A DNA stretch of 19,780 nucleotides from the NCBI GenBank assembly GCA_904502115.1, contig CAJGDW010000019.1, positions 1-19,780 of the forward strand, written 5' to 3'. This DNA is from Paludibacteraceae bacterium (GTDB taxonomy: Bacteria > Bacteroidota > Bacteroidia > Bacteroidales > Paludibacteraceae). The translations under genes were made by a program, and so were the position numbers. Shown here in pieces: positions 11,101 to 16,498 of the stretch; positions within the stretch are counted from its first letter, which is position 1, and every line of letters begins with the position of its first letter. The notes beneath the pieces are model-generated. The model saw only the letters and a list, made by a program, of their open reading frames with translations. It had not been told where the DNA came from and did not search any database.

Positions 11101-14100
11101 GTAATTTTGTTTATCGTTGGAAAAATGGAGATGGAAGCATTAACGTATCGCAATTAGCATTGGAACCTATTTATGCCGGTGCTTATACGTTCTCGGTAAC
11201 CGACGGAAATGGATGTCATTTAGAAAAAACCATTGACGTAGAACAGCCCGAATACCCACTTACTGTAACCATTGACGGCGACAAAGTATTGTGTACAGGT
11301 ACGGCTAATGGTACGCTATATGCCAATGTTCCTCATCAAGAAGCCGATAGAAATTACAGTTATGTATGGTATAAAGACGATGTAGAACATGCACGTGGAA
11401 CGGCTCAACTAGCCAACCAAGGTGGTGGCAACTATCGCGTGGTAGTAACCGATAGCAAAAACTGTCCAGCTTCAGCCTCTACGACGGTTAACAGCTCGCC
11501 TCCGATGAACATCAACATTGATGTTACACACGTAGAGGTGCAAGGAGATGCCTCGGGTGCTATTAACGTAGAGGTATCGGGTGGTACTCCCGAAATTAAA
11601 TATACATGGACAAGCGATAATATAGACATCAATCATAAACACGATCAAGACCAAAGTGGTTTGGTGGCAGATGCTTACGAGTTGATGGTAACCGATTTGT
11701 ATGGTTGTAAAATTGATACGCTTATTTATGTAAAACAGCCCGAGTCAATGCAAGTAAACTCTGCTATTAAGAACATTGAATGTTATGGTCAGCAAGGTTC
11801 GATAGAGTTGCGTGTACAAGGCGGTAAACAGCCCTACACGGCTGAATGGATAGGTCCTGATGGCAATCCATATCCATCTACCGACTTGAATATTTATGGA
11901 TTGAATCCTGGCCGATACGAAGTTACTATTTACGACAGCGGACGCAACAATAAGGTAGGTCCATTGGTATACAACATTGCCGAAAAAACAGCCGTAGAGG
12001 TTGCTATGTTGCAGTCGAGTGTAACCAATATACCTTGTTATGGTCAAGAAGAGCGTGGTAGCGTTGCTATCCAGGTAATGGGCGGTACCGAACCGTACAG
12101 CGTAAAATGGTTGGGTAATGGAATGACCGAGGACCACAATAATAAATTTGCCGTATCGGGTCTAGAAGTTGGTTTGTATAAAGTAGAAGTAACCGACCGC
12201 AACGGTTGTACACCCGCTCAAGACTTAGAGTTTGAAATTACCGAAAATGGACCTCTTGAATTGGAAGCTGATATAGAAAATAATACCTGTCATGGACTAA
12301 ATGCAGGTTCTATTAAAGTAACTGCTACGGGCGAAGGAACACTTTCGTATCAATGGACGGGTGTAGGTGTGGTACAGGGTGCTGCCGAGCAAACAGGATT
12401 GGTAGCAGGTCAATACTCACTTACCATAAAAGATGGCAACAATTGTGAGGTAGATACGGTATTTACCGTAACAGAACCTGTTAAGAATACAGCTACCTTA
12501 TCGGGCAACGGTGTTATTTGCGAAGGCGAGAGCGTTACCTTGCACATTGGTTTAACCGGTGCTGCTCCTTGGAACATTGAATATACCGATGGACACGACA
12601 TCTTCCAAACACAAGCAACGGAACGTTTCTGGCAAATAGAAGAACACCCAACCCGTACTTGTACCTATAAATTAATTAAGGTGGTTGATAACAACGGTTG
12701 CGAAGCAGCCCTATCGGGCGAGGTACCAGTAGAGGTACACATGATACCTGAATTAACCATTTTAGGTGCCGATGCCGATTGTTGCTTGGGCGAACCCGCT
12801 TATATCGATATGGTATTTGCCAACGAAGGTGGTTGGACTGTTACCTATACCGTAGATGGTCAAACCATTCAAGATGGTACGTTTACCAATCAACACGATA
12901 AATTGGCTATTACTCCTCGCTTTGAAGGTCTTAAAACGTATACCATCACCAAAGTATCCAATGCATACTGTAGCAAGGAGGTAAATGAATCGTTCGATAT
13001 TACAGCTTATCGTTACCCCTCTTTGTCAATCAATGTTGATTCGCATATTTGCGAACCCGAACCTTTGAACGTGTCGTTGCATGCTACGGGTGCAGCTCCA
13101 TGGAATGTGGTATACTACATGAACGATTTGCGTTACGAACACGCTATGCAAACCGAAGAAGATATTATTACCTTTACCGCTTACAATGCCGAAAATCATT
13201 TCTTGTTCGAAAGCATTACATCGGGCGAACGTTGCAAAACCACCTTGGGCAAAGAAATGATTAGTTTGGTAGATAAGCTACCACGCGATGCACAAACCAT
13301 TGTAGGGGCTACCAAAGTATGTCGTGGTTCAAGCGAGGTGTACAGCACACCTGTTATTGAATTTGCCGACGAATACGTTTGGGAATTGCCCGAGGGCTAT
13401 ACCATTGCAAGTGGTTTGGGTTCTAACCAAATTACCGTAGATATAGCTTTAGATGCAAAAGACGGCGAAATTAAGGTGTATGGCAAAAACGACTGCGGTA
13501 GAACGGGTGCCGAAGTAGGTCTTAAAGTGGTGGTAGATAGCCCCATTGCCGAAGATGGTGTTATTACCATGCTAGCTAGTTACGCTTGTAAAAATGCCGA
13601 GGCTGTAAGTTTACAAATAGCCGAAAACATAGCCGGGGCAGAGTCTTACGAATGGACCGTTCCAACCGGATTCGAGATTGTGTCGGGTCAAGGAACACGT
13701 GGTATTGTGGTTTCGTTGAACGAGTACGCACAAAGTGGTGTCTTTACCGTAACTCCTAGAAACCATTGTGCGGTGGGTCAACCCATCGAGCAAGAACTCA
13801 TTGTTCGTGCCTTGCCATTGGCAGAAGCTGGTGTAGACTTTACCACCCTTAATTGTTCTACTACGGCTCAGTTAAGTGCAGCTGCTATCGATGTAAACGC
13901 AAATGCTGACGCATGGCAAAAATGGTCGTTGATGTCGGGTGCTGGTCAAATCTTAGATGAGGACAAACCTATTACCTACGTAGAAGACTTGCTATTTGGC
14001 GAAAATAAATTCCGTTGGGATGTATACGATGGTTATTGCGCTAACTACGATACCGTTAGGGTAACCAATAACAATCCTGGTATTACCCAACCCGAAGCTA

Positions 14101-15371
14101 CCGATATTACCATCTGCGAAGACTTTATCACCCTTCGTGCTCCTGCGCCTGATTTTGGTCAAGGCCGTTGGACCTTGGTGTCGGGCGATGGTGAAGTGCT
14201 AACCCCCGATGGCAATCAAACCGATGTAATTGATTTGAGCACACGTACCACCAACGTGGTAATGTGGGAAGTTTACTACGGCGAATGTAGCAATAGCATT
14301 CCTGTAAACATTACCTCGCATAGCCTACAAGAACTAGCAGATGCTGGCGAAGATGGAGTTACCACCAACGGTGTATATCACCTATCGGCTCAAACCTACA
14401 ACAATTCATCGGTAAAAGGTACTTGGACCGTGGTATCGGGTAGTGGTGAGTTTGAAGACCCACACAGCCCAATTACCAACGTTACCGGTTTGGCTCCTGG
14501 TTACAACACCTTGCGTTGGACCTTGGAAGGTTACAATTGCGAAGCTTACGATGATATACGCGTACGCAGTGCCGACGAACCTATTGCAGGCTTTAACATG
14601 CCAAACGATACCGGTTGTGAACCATTCGAAGTTCAGTTTGATAACATTACCATTGGTAAAGCCGATTATGTTTGGGACTTTGGCGACGGTGCTGCTTCTA
14701 CCTTGCGCAGTCCATCGCACCTATACGAAAAAGCAGGTGTATACAAAGTAACCCTAACCGCTATTGGTAAATACAGAACCGATAAGGTAGAAAAAACCGT
14801 AACCGTATTGCCTTCGCCAGAAGCATCGTTTACTGTATCGTCGGCTCAATTGTATGTGCCCAACGCAGAGGCTCACTTCTTTAACGAAACCGATAAAGCA
14901 GTAAGTTACTATTGGGACTTTGGTGATGGTCATTCATCGACCGATAAAGACCCTGTTCATACCTATTACGAAGATGGTGAATACGATATTACCTATATTG
15001 TAGTAGACGAAAACGGATGTGCCGATACCTTGAAATACGAAAATTACATCCACGTTGGCAAAGGTTCATTCATTGTGTTCCCAACAGCGTTTACGCCTAA
15101 CGTAAGCGAAGAGTTGGATGGAATTTACTCGCCCGAAGAACGCAGATTAGACTTGTTCTATCCTATATCGCGCAACGTTGATACCTACAAATTGGAAATC
15201 TTTAATCAATGGGGTAACATGGTATTTAGTACCGAAAACTTGTTGCAAGGCTGGAATGGTTATTACTTGAACCAACCTGCCGCACAAGGAGTATATGTGT
15301 TCAAAGCCGAAGGACGGTTCCGAGATGGAACGGCGTTCCGAGAAGGTGGTAGTATTTTATTAATTCGATAA
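2184..15371 (+). CDS. Giant SprB-like type IX-secreted surface protein (4,395 aa)
   Basis: The reading frame is open further upstream (a GTG at 2112), but ATG 2184 gives a clean signal peptide: basic KNMTIKK, a hydrophobic core, and cleavage after VQA (residue 24). Domains in order: an unassigned N-terminal part (25-249), Ig-like array one (250-1207), Ig-like array two (1208-1953), 18 SprB repeats (1954-3435), Ig-like and PKD domains (3436-4294, two with WDFGDG at 4164 and 4244), and a type B (CHU_C) sorting domain (4295-4395). No enzyme motif or membrane anchor was seen. The expected route is Sec export, then the type IX system to the surface or medium. The PorP/SprF gene starts 18 bases after the stop, matching the sprB-sprF arrangement of Flavobacterium johnsoniae, where SprB is a mobile adhesin used in gliding. 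Adhesion or matrix formation is the likely role; whether this host glides cannot be told. One unbroken frame of 13 kb shows it is intact. Confidence 0.9.
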   Translation: MKNMTIKKIALWASLFLTVTSVQAAYTVAVYETANPSNIQHFEFTSAGTNVSNQLIANIDAPAPLDECSFWVGIDQAQVPDVSVDQTVASLMNGATCSGTTFSFTIYAGGTDANYKPENFKCIDTAEYTYGMACWPEQLTNNCSGGAASAANHKFTKNGSVWTYHFEVNDPNSTFKLLKSPDGATWNWDAGQLGHSQSGTQLQAGSGITVENNGQGNIALQLAGVQAGDYVTLTLQKNGAVYTLSADYMAKPLLQNTSQVCGESPVVSCKITNYNSSEYSYAYTVNGGAETALTSDVVEVLNPTRSTEYSLVVVAYKDGLRVASDALKVTVPENVATPVLVANTAACGAEIGFTIANYSAYATGVTFQLPAGYVQNGSKISLASAPVNGTAYTLSVTADDGCTTAESAPESQTYMADPAQPTVQANSVCNQLTFTVDQPEASYRYQWMIDNAPVTPTGNLYTVTGSTHGMLHTAKVSAFAPNGCSATGTQTGTFYATPDKPQITTNEGCGNDVVFKLTNYDAAVQYKWTISTSTGVTQTVLPQNGTDEYKVASPIEGTTYTLQVMAWRDMAGGGTCSVMSDAVSQLCKLQPAPPVVTTPVYQVCQQEGTKLWADLVRVSTGNTLVWYDMAGNQMLVTSDVFSFDMNLPTNGTPIQYQVAQLSAYGCESEKVTVGVNVQEKPIAMAGPDMEVCSGATGVRLAEGEVENAQMDYAWSPASYLEDSHVASPTLTHLNVNSDDEIEFTLTVSNKNMPSCRSTDNVKVKVLALPQVIVQETTTGIIDVCEGSAVGITIVPEAGITYNWIDPNGVLANKMSTSAITHPIVADQTISITATRHAANNVCVSQPKTIEFKKVDLPVFSASGGKGDRLSVCDGKTIQLGEQGNNQTDYRWESIPAGRLDSHIPNPYITVTEDVTYIVTATLKQAPNCSTRSEVYVERAALPTQYTLSAEGTNLYCEGGAGVTLMLSSSDTYVEYALYRGGVEVQTWQAGTGGIFRWTHVTSGIYTVKARVISANPDEQCAQDMLGQVEVIEKPAPNVTVSSVGDVTCPGDETVVKLSFTGEPRFYANILIDGVLQIIQTDDREYVFPYTPRNYTDIKVIQVTDKNCDFVYAEENQPTLSFDIVNMEDFKIHSSDSHAKICPGNSVTLSINHVPSPDDDVEVKWSTNASEVSSIQVAPSETTTYKLEVHTNNGRCVFTDSITIAVAEINDLSISGLGDKFFCSTEAPVPITGSPQGGGFSSDYPGFVDGGFLYPNVVTQQGSTEITLTYEVNNDGCEQTIEEKVIVDFVPNNVNWWVTPVAQEPDVNTSYRYCMPDPDQPVKKLTLQGFPIHPNGYFTILSADNTGQPDPGPYQVAVVPNDVERSLWDIVNLSSGEYKIIYTVPVNTQMGCAASSEPKTIIIDPDFSEIVDNENIYLRNSKGQVTNVLCESDTEATLYADIQAPGKYTLSMPGMLVSQDVTRSIATINPSVVQGHNGNHRAVLTMEDNHGCPHKYSLDFKITSPVNIHSFGLSKRDFCSYDEDEPIQITSERETDGTISVYRKKADGTEELVDAMVPKTAPPYFSPKSWGAGEYRIEYTYTDIDGVCEATESTTVFVHEPPTINLNLLEDYCKGEQIELKATPDGGYYETSAPDGTILFSHFDTDKVAVGLYTISYTVRNDKGCESKDSIEVEIHGTENMNIFGFNDSRKYCSPSGSITISGFPTENGEGSFTGPAFLTNSTTQEGYATLDLTQADFNTSYDVTYHYVETYTDQFGVDQTCESTTSERFTVINEAIDFHGIDENMTVCGYENVWPLRANKTENVRFEMIPASASDALKDNGDGTAELYPNLLPEDAIYAVKAYYSYIENGVEICSSERTKSFTIANIAQVADVTLFCDGGENAVRLKNVESTVEYELTVNGVPFARLSGADQTPEGNLDFPAIALSQAHIQVAGYEAGCKVAMSKELTIARLKIDSLVVKDITCAGELDGKAQAYISGGSLPYNHSFTDANGNSFTDSFIQGRPAGDFTYSVIDGIGCERTASFSITTPTQLDANIYFTNPKCDGGVTGSVRVEPVSGSGSAPYTYKWYDMRDLSTVIAETAAIEELPSGQYRCIITDKNGCSISREASILAPAPLNITLVEKQDVAITGDATGFIEVKTQGGNPDYTYTWVGNSYPAGYTTTEARLENLLAGMYHINVTDARGCTDLITVELTQPTLIVMDAKVTHVSCHGENDGAIQMTVSGGEWPYQLIEWSWVDENGVPQTSTNQSLTGLKAGFYTFKVKDAKGNSAEMIYQVEEPLLLEVMEDASTVLTVPCYGAETAKMRVVVGGGTAPYAITWPNVPADNVSDDEKEAFNLGKGSYTVYIKDANGCETQLTREVTQPDAPMAWVKAEVVAENACASDNNGKIEVEVTGGTPDYSYEWSGVGIVNANDQNQEGLVSGNYHLIVTDATGECTLEKDFVIQKRETLVVEALGTDVTCYGANNATLTAKVSGGVPEYQYKWTDADGNEYAGDMLSGKSASTYYLEVTDAVGCVGNGAVTISEPTALQITTTVTDISCHDANNGEVSVTVTGGTTGTTGYTYQWEKLGSTQEYPSVTLLTHLDAGDYRVTVTDANNCSIQLENPLIITNPEALTLTYDVQRVAIKGQATGAIKLNVQGGTGDYTYKWTSGPSITDANRNLGEITQLLSGNYTVIVTDENNCEVSAVINVPQNEDIQVTVKVTPIDCHGKNTGRIEITAIEGGDGNYSYEWTSLNTGFTSTDINLADLAPDEYYLKVTDGAGAEVTGNYELRAPQEIVISTIDIYSQLAVSCFGKNDASIRIDVDGGAAPYQVTWSNPDMVGQPDDPMFAGNLRDGMYQVTVVDALGCEKTHTQEVTGPDAALSIVPVITNNYCYGETNGKIELTVTGGTPEYTYIWSGGPGLVADAKDQTTLHSGETYRVEVTDANGCKEQGVYFLDPLTPVQFDVFKEDVNCYNEKTGKVWATEPTGGAGNFVYRWKNGDGSINVSQLALEPIYAGAYTFSVTDGNGCHLEKTIDVEQPEYPLTVTIDGDKVLCTGTANGTLYANVPHQEADRNYSYVWYKDDVEHARGTAQLANQGGGNYRVVVTDSKNCPASASTTVNSSPPMNINIDVTHVEVQGDASGAINVEVSGGTPEIKYTWTSDNIDINHKHDQDQSGLVADAYELMVTDLYGCKIDTLIYVKQPESMQVNSAIKNIECYGQQGSIELRVQGGKQPYTAEWIGPDGNPYPSTDLNIYGLNPGRYEVTIYDSGRNNKVGPLVYNIAEKTAVEVAMLQSSVTNIPCYGQEERGSVAIQVMGGTEPYSVKWLGNGMTEDHNNKFAVSGLEVGLYKVEVTDRNGCTPAQDLEFEITENGPLELEADIENNTCHGLNAGSIKVTATGEGTLSYQWTGVGVVQGAAEQTGLVAGQYSLTIKDGNNCEVDTVFTVTEPVKNTATLSGNGVICEGESVTLHIGLTGAAPWNIEYTDGHDIFQTQATERFWQIEEHPTRTCTYKLIKVVDNNGCEAALSGEVPVEVHMIPELTILGADADCCLGEPAYIDMVFANEGGWTVTYTVDGQTIQDGTFTNQHDKLAITPRFEGLKTYTITKVSNAYCSKEVNESFDITAYRYPSLSINVDSHICEPEPLNVSLHATGAAPWNVVYYMNDLRYEHAMQTEEDIITFTAYNAENHFLFESITSGERCKTTLGKEMISLVDKLPRDAQTIVGATKVCRGSSEVYSTPVIEFADEYVWELPEGYTIASGLGSNQITVDIALDAKDGEIKVYGKNDCGRTGAEVGLKVVVDSPIAEDGVITMLASYACKNAEAVSLQIAENIAGAESYEWTVPTGFEIVSGQGTRGIVVSLNEYAQSGVFTVTPRNHCAVGQPIEQELIVRALPLAEAGVDFTTLNCSTTAQLSAAAIDVNANADAWQKWSLMSGAGQILDEDKPITYVEDLLFGENKFRWDVYDGYCANYDTVRVTNNNPGITQPEATDITICEDFITLRAPAPDFGQGRWTLVSGDGEVLTPDGNQTDVIDLSTRTTNVVMWEVYYGECSNSIPVNITSHSLQELADAGEDGVTTNGVYHLSAQTYNNSSVKGTWTVVSGSGEFEDPHSPITNVTGLAPGYNTLRWTLEGYNCEAYDDIRVRSADEPIAGFNMPNDTGCEPFEVQFDNITIGKADYVWDFGDGAASTLRSPSHLYEKAGVYKVTLTAIGKYRTDKVEKTVTVLPSPEASFTVSSAQLYVPNAEAHFFNETDKAVSYYWDFGDGHSSTDKDPVHTYYEDGEYDITYIVVDENGCADTLKYENYIHVGKGSFIVFPTAFTPNVSEELDGIYSPEERRLDLFYPISRNVDTYKLEIFNQWGNMVFSTENLLQGWNGYYLNQPAAQGVYVFKAEGRFRDGTAFREGGSILLIR
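2256..2930 (+). other. Unassigned N-terminal region of the giant protein
   Basis: Residues 25-249 come right after the signal peptide and look unlike the repeats that follow. The region is rich in Trp, Cys and aromatic residues (for example CSFWVGIDQ, YGMACWPEQ, and a short TWNWDAG). After export it would be the tip farthest from a C-terminal anchor, so a ligand-binding domain is plausible. I recognise no family; a carbohydrate-binding fold is only a guess. Confidence 0.4.
2931..5804 (+). repeat. Ig-like domain array one (about 11 domains)
   Basis: Residues 250-1207 repeat every 80-95 residues. Units begin with a short Pro/Val stretch followed within about 10-15 residues by a conserved Cys and a beta-strand segment, for example QVCGESPVV, AACGAEIGF, SVCNQLTFTV, EGCGNDVVF, MEVCSGATG, DVCEGSAVG, SVCDGKTIQ, LYCEGGAGV, VTCPGDETV and KICPGNSVTL. 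The later units match the Cys-x-Gly opening common in Bacteroidota Ig/PKD-like domains. Divergence between units is high, so the array is old and not prone to slippage. Confidence 0.65.
5805..8042 (+). repeat. Ig-like domain array two (about 8 domains)
   Basis: Residues 1208-1953 form a second, distinguishable set of 75-110-residue units. Several share an opening of the form I-x-G-(F/L)-x..-(F/Y)-C-S followed by I-x-G-x-P and a Gly-rich turn: ISGLGDKFFCS, IHSFGLSKRDFCS, NIFGFNDSRKYCS, with ITGSPQGGGF and ISGFPTENGEGSF. Others (LLEDYCKGEQI, MTVCGYENV, VTLFCDGGENAV) look like standard Ig units. No catalytic motif was seen. The domains most likely act as stalk. Confidence 0.55.
8043..9533 (+). 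repeat. SprB hexad A (units 1-6)
   Basis: Six SprB-type repeats, starting near 8043, 8280, 8532, 8778, 9030 and 9288 (residues 1954-2450, 497 residues). Each follows the pattern Cys-x-Gly, a short acidic/Asn turn, a strand, GG-x-x-x-Y-x-Y-x-W, then G-x-Y-x-V-x-(V/I)-x-D-x-x-G-C. Column 3 lacks the first Cys (VAITGDATG) and column 4 lacks the last (KDAKGNSAE). Unit 2 has an extra Cys (QYRC) and a longer GSGSAPY loop. This is the first of three matching blocks. Confidence 0.85.
9534..11015 (+). repeat. SprB hexad B (units 7-12)
   Basis: Six SprB repeats starting near 9534, 9771, 10029, 10275, 10518 and 10776 (residues 2451-2944, 494 residues). They match hexad A column by column: unit 7 has DADGNEY like unit 1 (DANGNSF), unit 8 has the long TTGTTGY loop like unit 2, unit 9 lacks the first Cys (VAIKGQATG) like unit 3, unit 10 lacks the last Cys (GAGAEVTG) like unit 4, unit 11 has AAPYQVTW like unit 5 (TAPYAITW), and unit 12 has NNGK-type NGKIEL and TPEYTYIWSG like unit 6. 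Confidence 0.85.
11016..12488 (+). repeat. SprB hexad C (units 13-18)
   Basis: Six SprB repeats starting near 11016, 11262, 11508, 11751, 11994 and 12258 (residues 2945-3435, 491 residues). The column signatures recur: unit 14 has the extended HQEADRNY loop and NYRVVVTD, unit 15 lacks the first Cys (VEVQGDASG), unit 16 lacks the last Cys (SGRNNKVG), unit 17 has TEPYSVKW, and unit 18 has NNTCHG with the WTGVGVV segment seen in unit 6 (WSGVGIV). The array ends here and Ig-like domains resume. Confidence 0.83.
12489..15065 (+). repeat. Ig-like and PKD domain region
   Basis: Residues 3436-4294. First come three Ig-like units (openings VICEGESV, DCCLGEPA, HICEPEPL, two with the phrase GAAPWN). 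Next come two PKD-like units with YVWELP and YEWTVP. Then follow three units with W-x-(L/V)-(M/V)-SG-x-G (SLMSGAGQ, TLVSGDGEV, TVVSGSGEF). Last are two classical PKD domains with WDFGDG (residues 4164 and 4244) followed by H-x-Y and G-x-Y/V. Such domains are usual next to the sorting domain of type IX substrates and act as rigid spacers. Confidence 0.75.
15066..15371 (+). other. Type IX secretion C-terminal sorting domain, type B (CHU_C)
   Basis: Residues 4295-4395. Signature segments are FPTAFTPN, YKLEIFNQWGNMVF, GWNGYY, AQGVYVFKAEG and the final GGSILLIR. This is the gliding-motility-associated C-terminal domain (CHU_C), known as the type B sorting signal of the type IX system. Type B substrates are known to depend on PorP/SprF-type partner proteins, and such a gene follows directly. 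Confidence 0.9.
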
Positions 15372-15373
15372 AC

Positions 15374-15389
15374 AGAGGAGGAGAAAGAT
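15374..15389 (+). promoter_or_regulatory. Strong Shine-Dalgarno before the PorP/SprF gene
   Basis: A perfect AGGAGG (15376-15381) sits in a purine run, eight bases before the ATG at 15390. No other gene start in this window has such a site. Bacteroidota genes normally lack it, and their ribosomes are reported to hide the anti-Shine-Dalgarno tail, so its presence stands out. It also fixes the start codon. Confidence 0.75.
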
Positions 15390-16385
15390 ATGAAACAAAT
15401 TGCACGTAAAATTCAAATCGCTGTTATCGCATTGTTTGGTATGACTGCTACCGTGGTGGCACAAGATTTCTTGTTGTCGCAACCTTGGTCGGCTACCACC
15501 ACCATTGCTCCCTCGTTTGCTGGTTATACCGGAGGGGGTAGGGTGTTTGCTACCTATCGTAACCAATGGTCCAATATGAATGGCTCGCAAACAGGTGTTG
15601 TGGGCTACGACCAATATTTCCATCCCATTCGCTCGTCGTTTGGTGCGGTTATGTCGTACTCGTCGCAAGGCGGTGGTATGCTATCGCAAACCCAATTTAA
15701 TGTACAATACAACTATGCTGTACAAATGTCGAAGGATTGGTTCTTCCGTCCAGGTTTGCAAGTAGGGTTATTTTATCGTACTATTGACCCATCGCGCATG
15801 GTGTTTGCCGATCAAATTGCGGTAGATGGTAGCTTGTTGCCTAGCACCGCCTTTCAGGCTACTACTACTCAGTTAGTACGTTTTGATGCGGCAGTTTCGG
15901 TTATGTTTACTCACCCTTATTTCTTTGGAGGTGTGTCGGCCGACAGATTGTTGGGCAATAACATTTCGTTTACCGATCAACCCGAAACCAAACAGAACCT
16001 AAAACTGAATGTGTTTGCCGCAGGGATGATTCCAATCTCAAAAGGTTATGGCAAATACGATCCCAAAGACGACGTAACCTTTGCCGTATTGTATCAATGG
16101 CAAGGTCAATACCACCAAATTGACATTGATGCTATGTATCACCGCAAATACTTTATGGTAGGTGTGGGTTATCGTGGTATTCCCTTCCACTCGCCAGAGG
16201 GATTGAGCAGTAGTGATGCCTTTAAAATTAGCATAGGTGGTTCGTATGCAGGCTTTAGTTTGTCGTATAGTTACGACGTAAGTATTTCGTCGTTGGTGAA
16301 TATTTCGGGTGGTTCGCACGAGATTGTGTTGAGTTACCGATTCTTGGAAAAACGACCCAACGACCGTTCGTTCTTCTGTTACTAA
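15390..16385 (+). CDS. PorP/SprF family type IX secretion outer-membrane protein
   Basis: A 331-residue protein with a signal peptide (MKQIARK, a hydrophobic stretch, cleavage near VVAQ, residue 25). It shows the PorP/SprF pattern: a Pro-Ser-x-AG segment with YRNQW (about residues 42-64), alternating beta-strand sequence throughout, and the family-typical GGSHEIVLSYRF near the C-terminus. It is predicted to be an outer-membrane beta-barrel. It begins 18 bases after the giant type B substrate and shares its operon. In F. johnsoniae SprF is needed for SprB to reach the surface, and in Porphyromonas PorP-type proteins belong to the secretion machinery; the dedicated-partner role here is inferred from position and family. 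The C-terminus ends in a Cys-Tyr tail rather than a barrel-type Phe. Confidence 0.9.
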   Translation: MKQIARKIQIAVIALFGMTATVVAQDFLLSQPWSATTTIAPSFAGYTGGGRVFATYRNQWSNMNGSQTGVVGYDQYFHPIRSSFGAVMSYSSQGGGMLSQTQFNVQYNYAVQMSKDWFFRPGLQVGLFYRTIDPSRMVFADQIAVDGSLLPSTAFQATTTQLVRFDAAVSVMFTHPYFFGGVSADRLLGNNISFTDQPETKQNLKLNVFAAGMIPISKGYGKYDPKDDVTFAVLYQWQGQYHQIDIDAMYHRKYFMVGVGYRGIPFHSPEGLSSSDAFKISIGGSYAGFSLSYSYDVSISSLVNISGGSHEIVLSYRFLEKRPNDRSFFCY

Positions 16386-16397
16386 ATTGTAACAGAA
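16374..16397 (+). other. Perfect hairpin spanning the PorP/SprF stop codon
   Basis: TTCTGTTAC (16374-16382) pairs perfectly with GTAACAGAA (16389-16397) around a six-base loop that contains the stop codon (16383-16385). It is not followed directly by a T-tract, so it is a poor intrinsic terminator. A T-rich run begins only some 30 bases later (16430-16442). It may mark an mRNA 3' end or processing site. Confidence 0.5.
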
Positions 16398-16432
16398 ATG
16401 TTAAAATGTGAATAAAAAAGAGCCGATTATTT

Positions 16433-16462
16433 TTTGTTTTTTAATAAGAATTTTTACTTTTG
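16433..16462 (+). promoter_or_regulatory. Probable promoter of the small barrel gene
   Basis: TTTG (16433-16436), an 18-base spacer, then a perfect TAnnTTTG box, TACTTTTG (16455-16462). The gene's ATG is at 16499, giving a leader of about 30 bases. This suggests the small gene is transcribed independently of the upstream pair. Confidence 0.6.
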
Positions 16463-16498
16463 TAAGTAGACAAATAACTCACTAAATTTTATAAAGAG

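Noticed and set aside
8043..12488. DNA-level slippage or phase variation in the SprB array
   Set aside because: Units differ too much at the nucleotide level for simple slippage; no long identical tracts were seen between blocks.
2376..14720. Many open frames of 60-139 codons on the opposite strand of the giant gene
   Set aside because: They have no recognisable domains, overlap one another, and arise from the coding bias of the long + strand frame.
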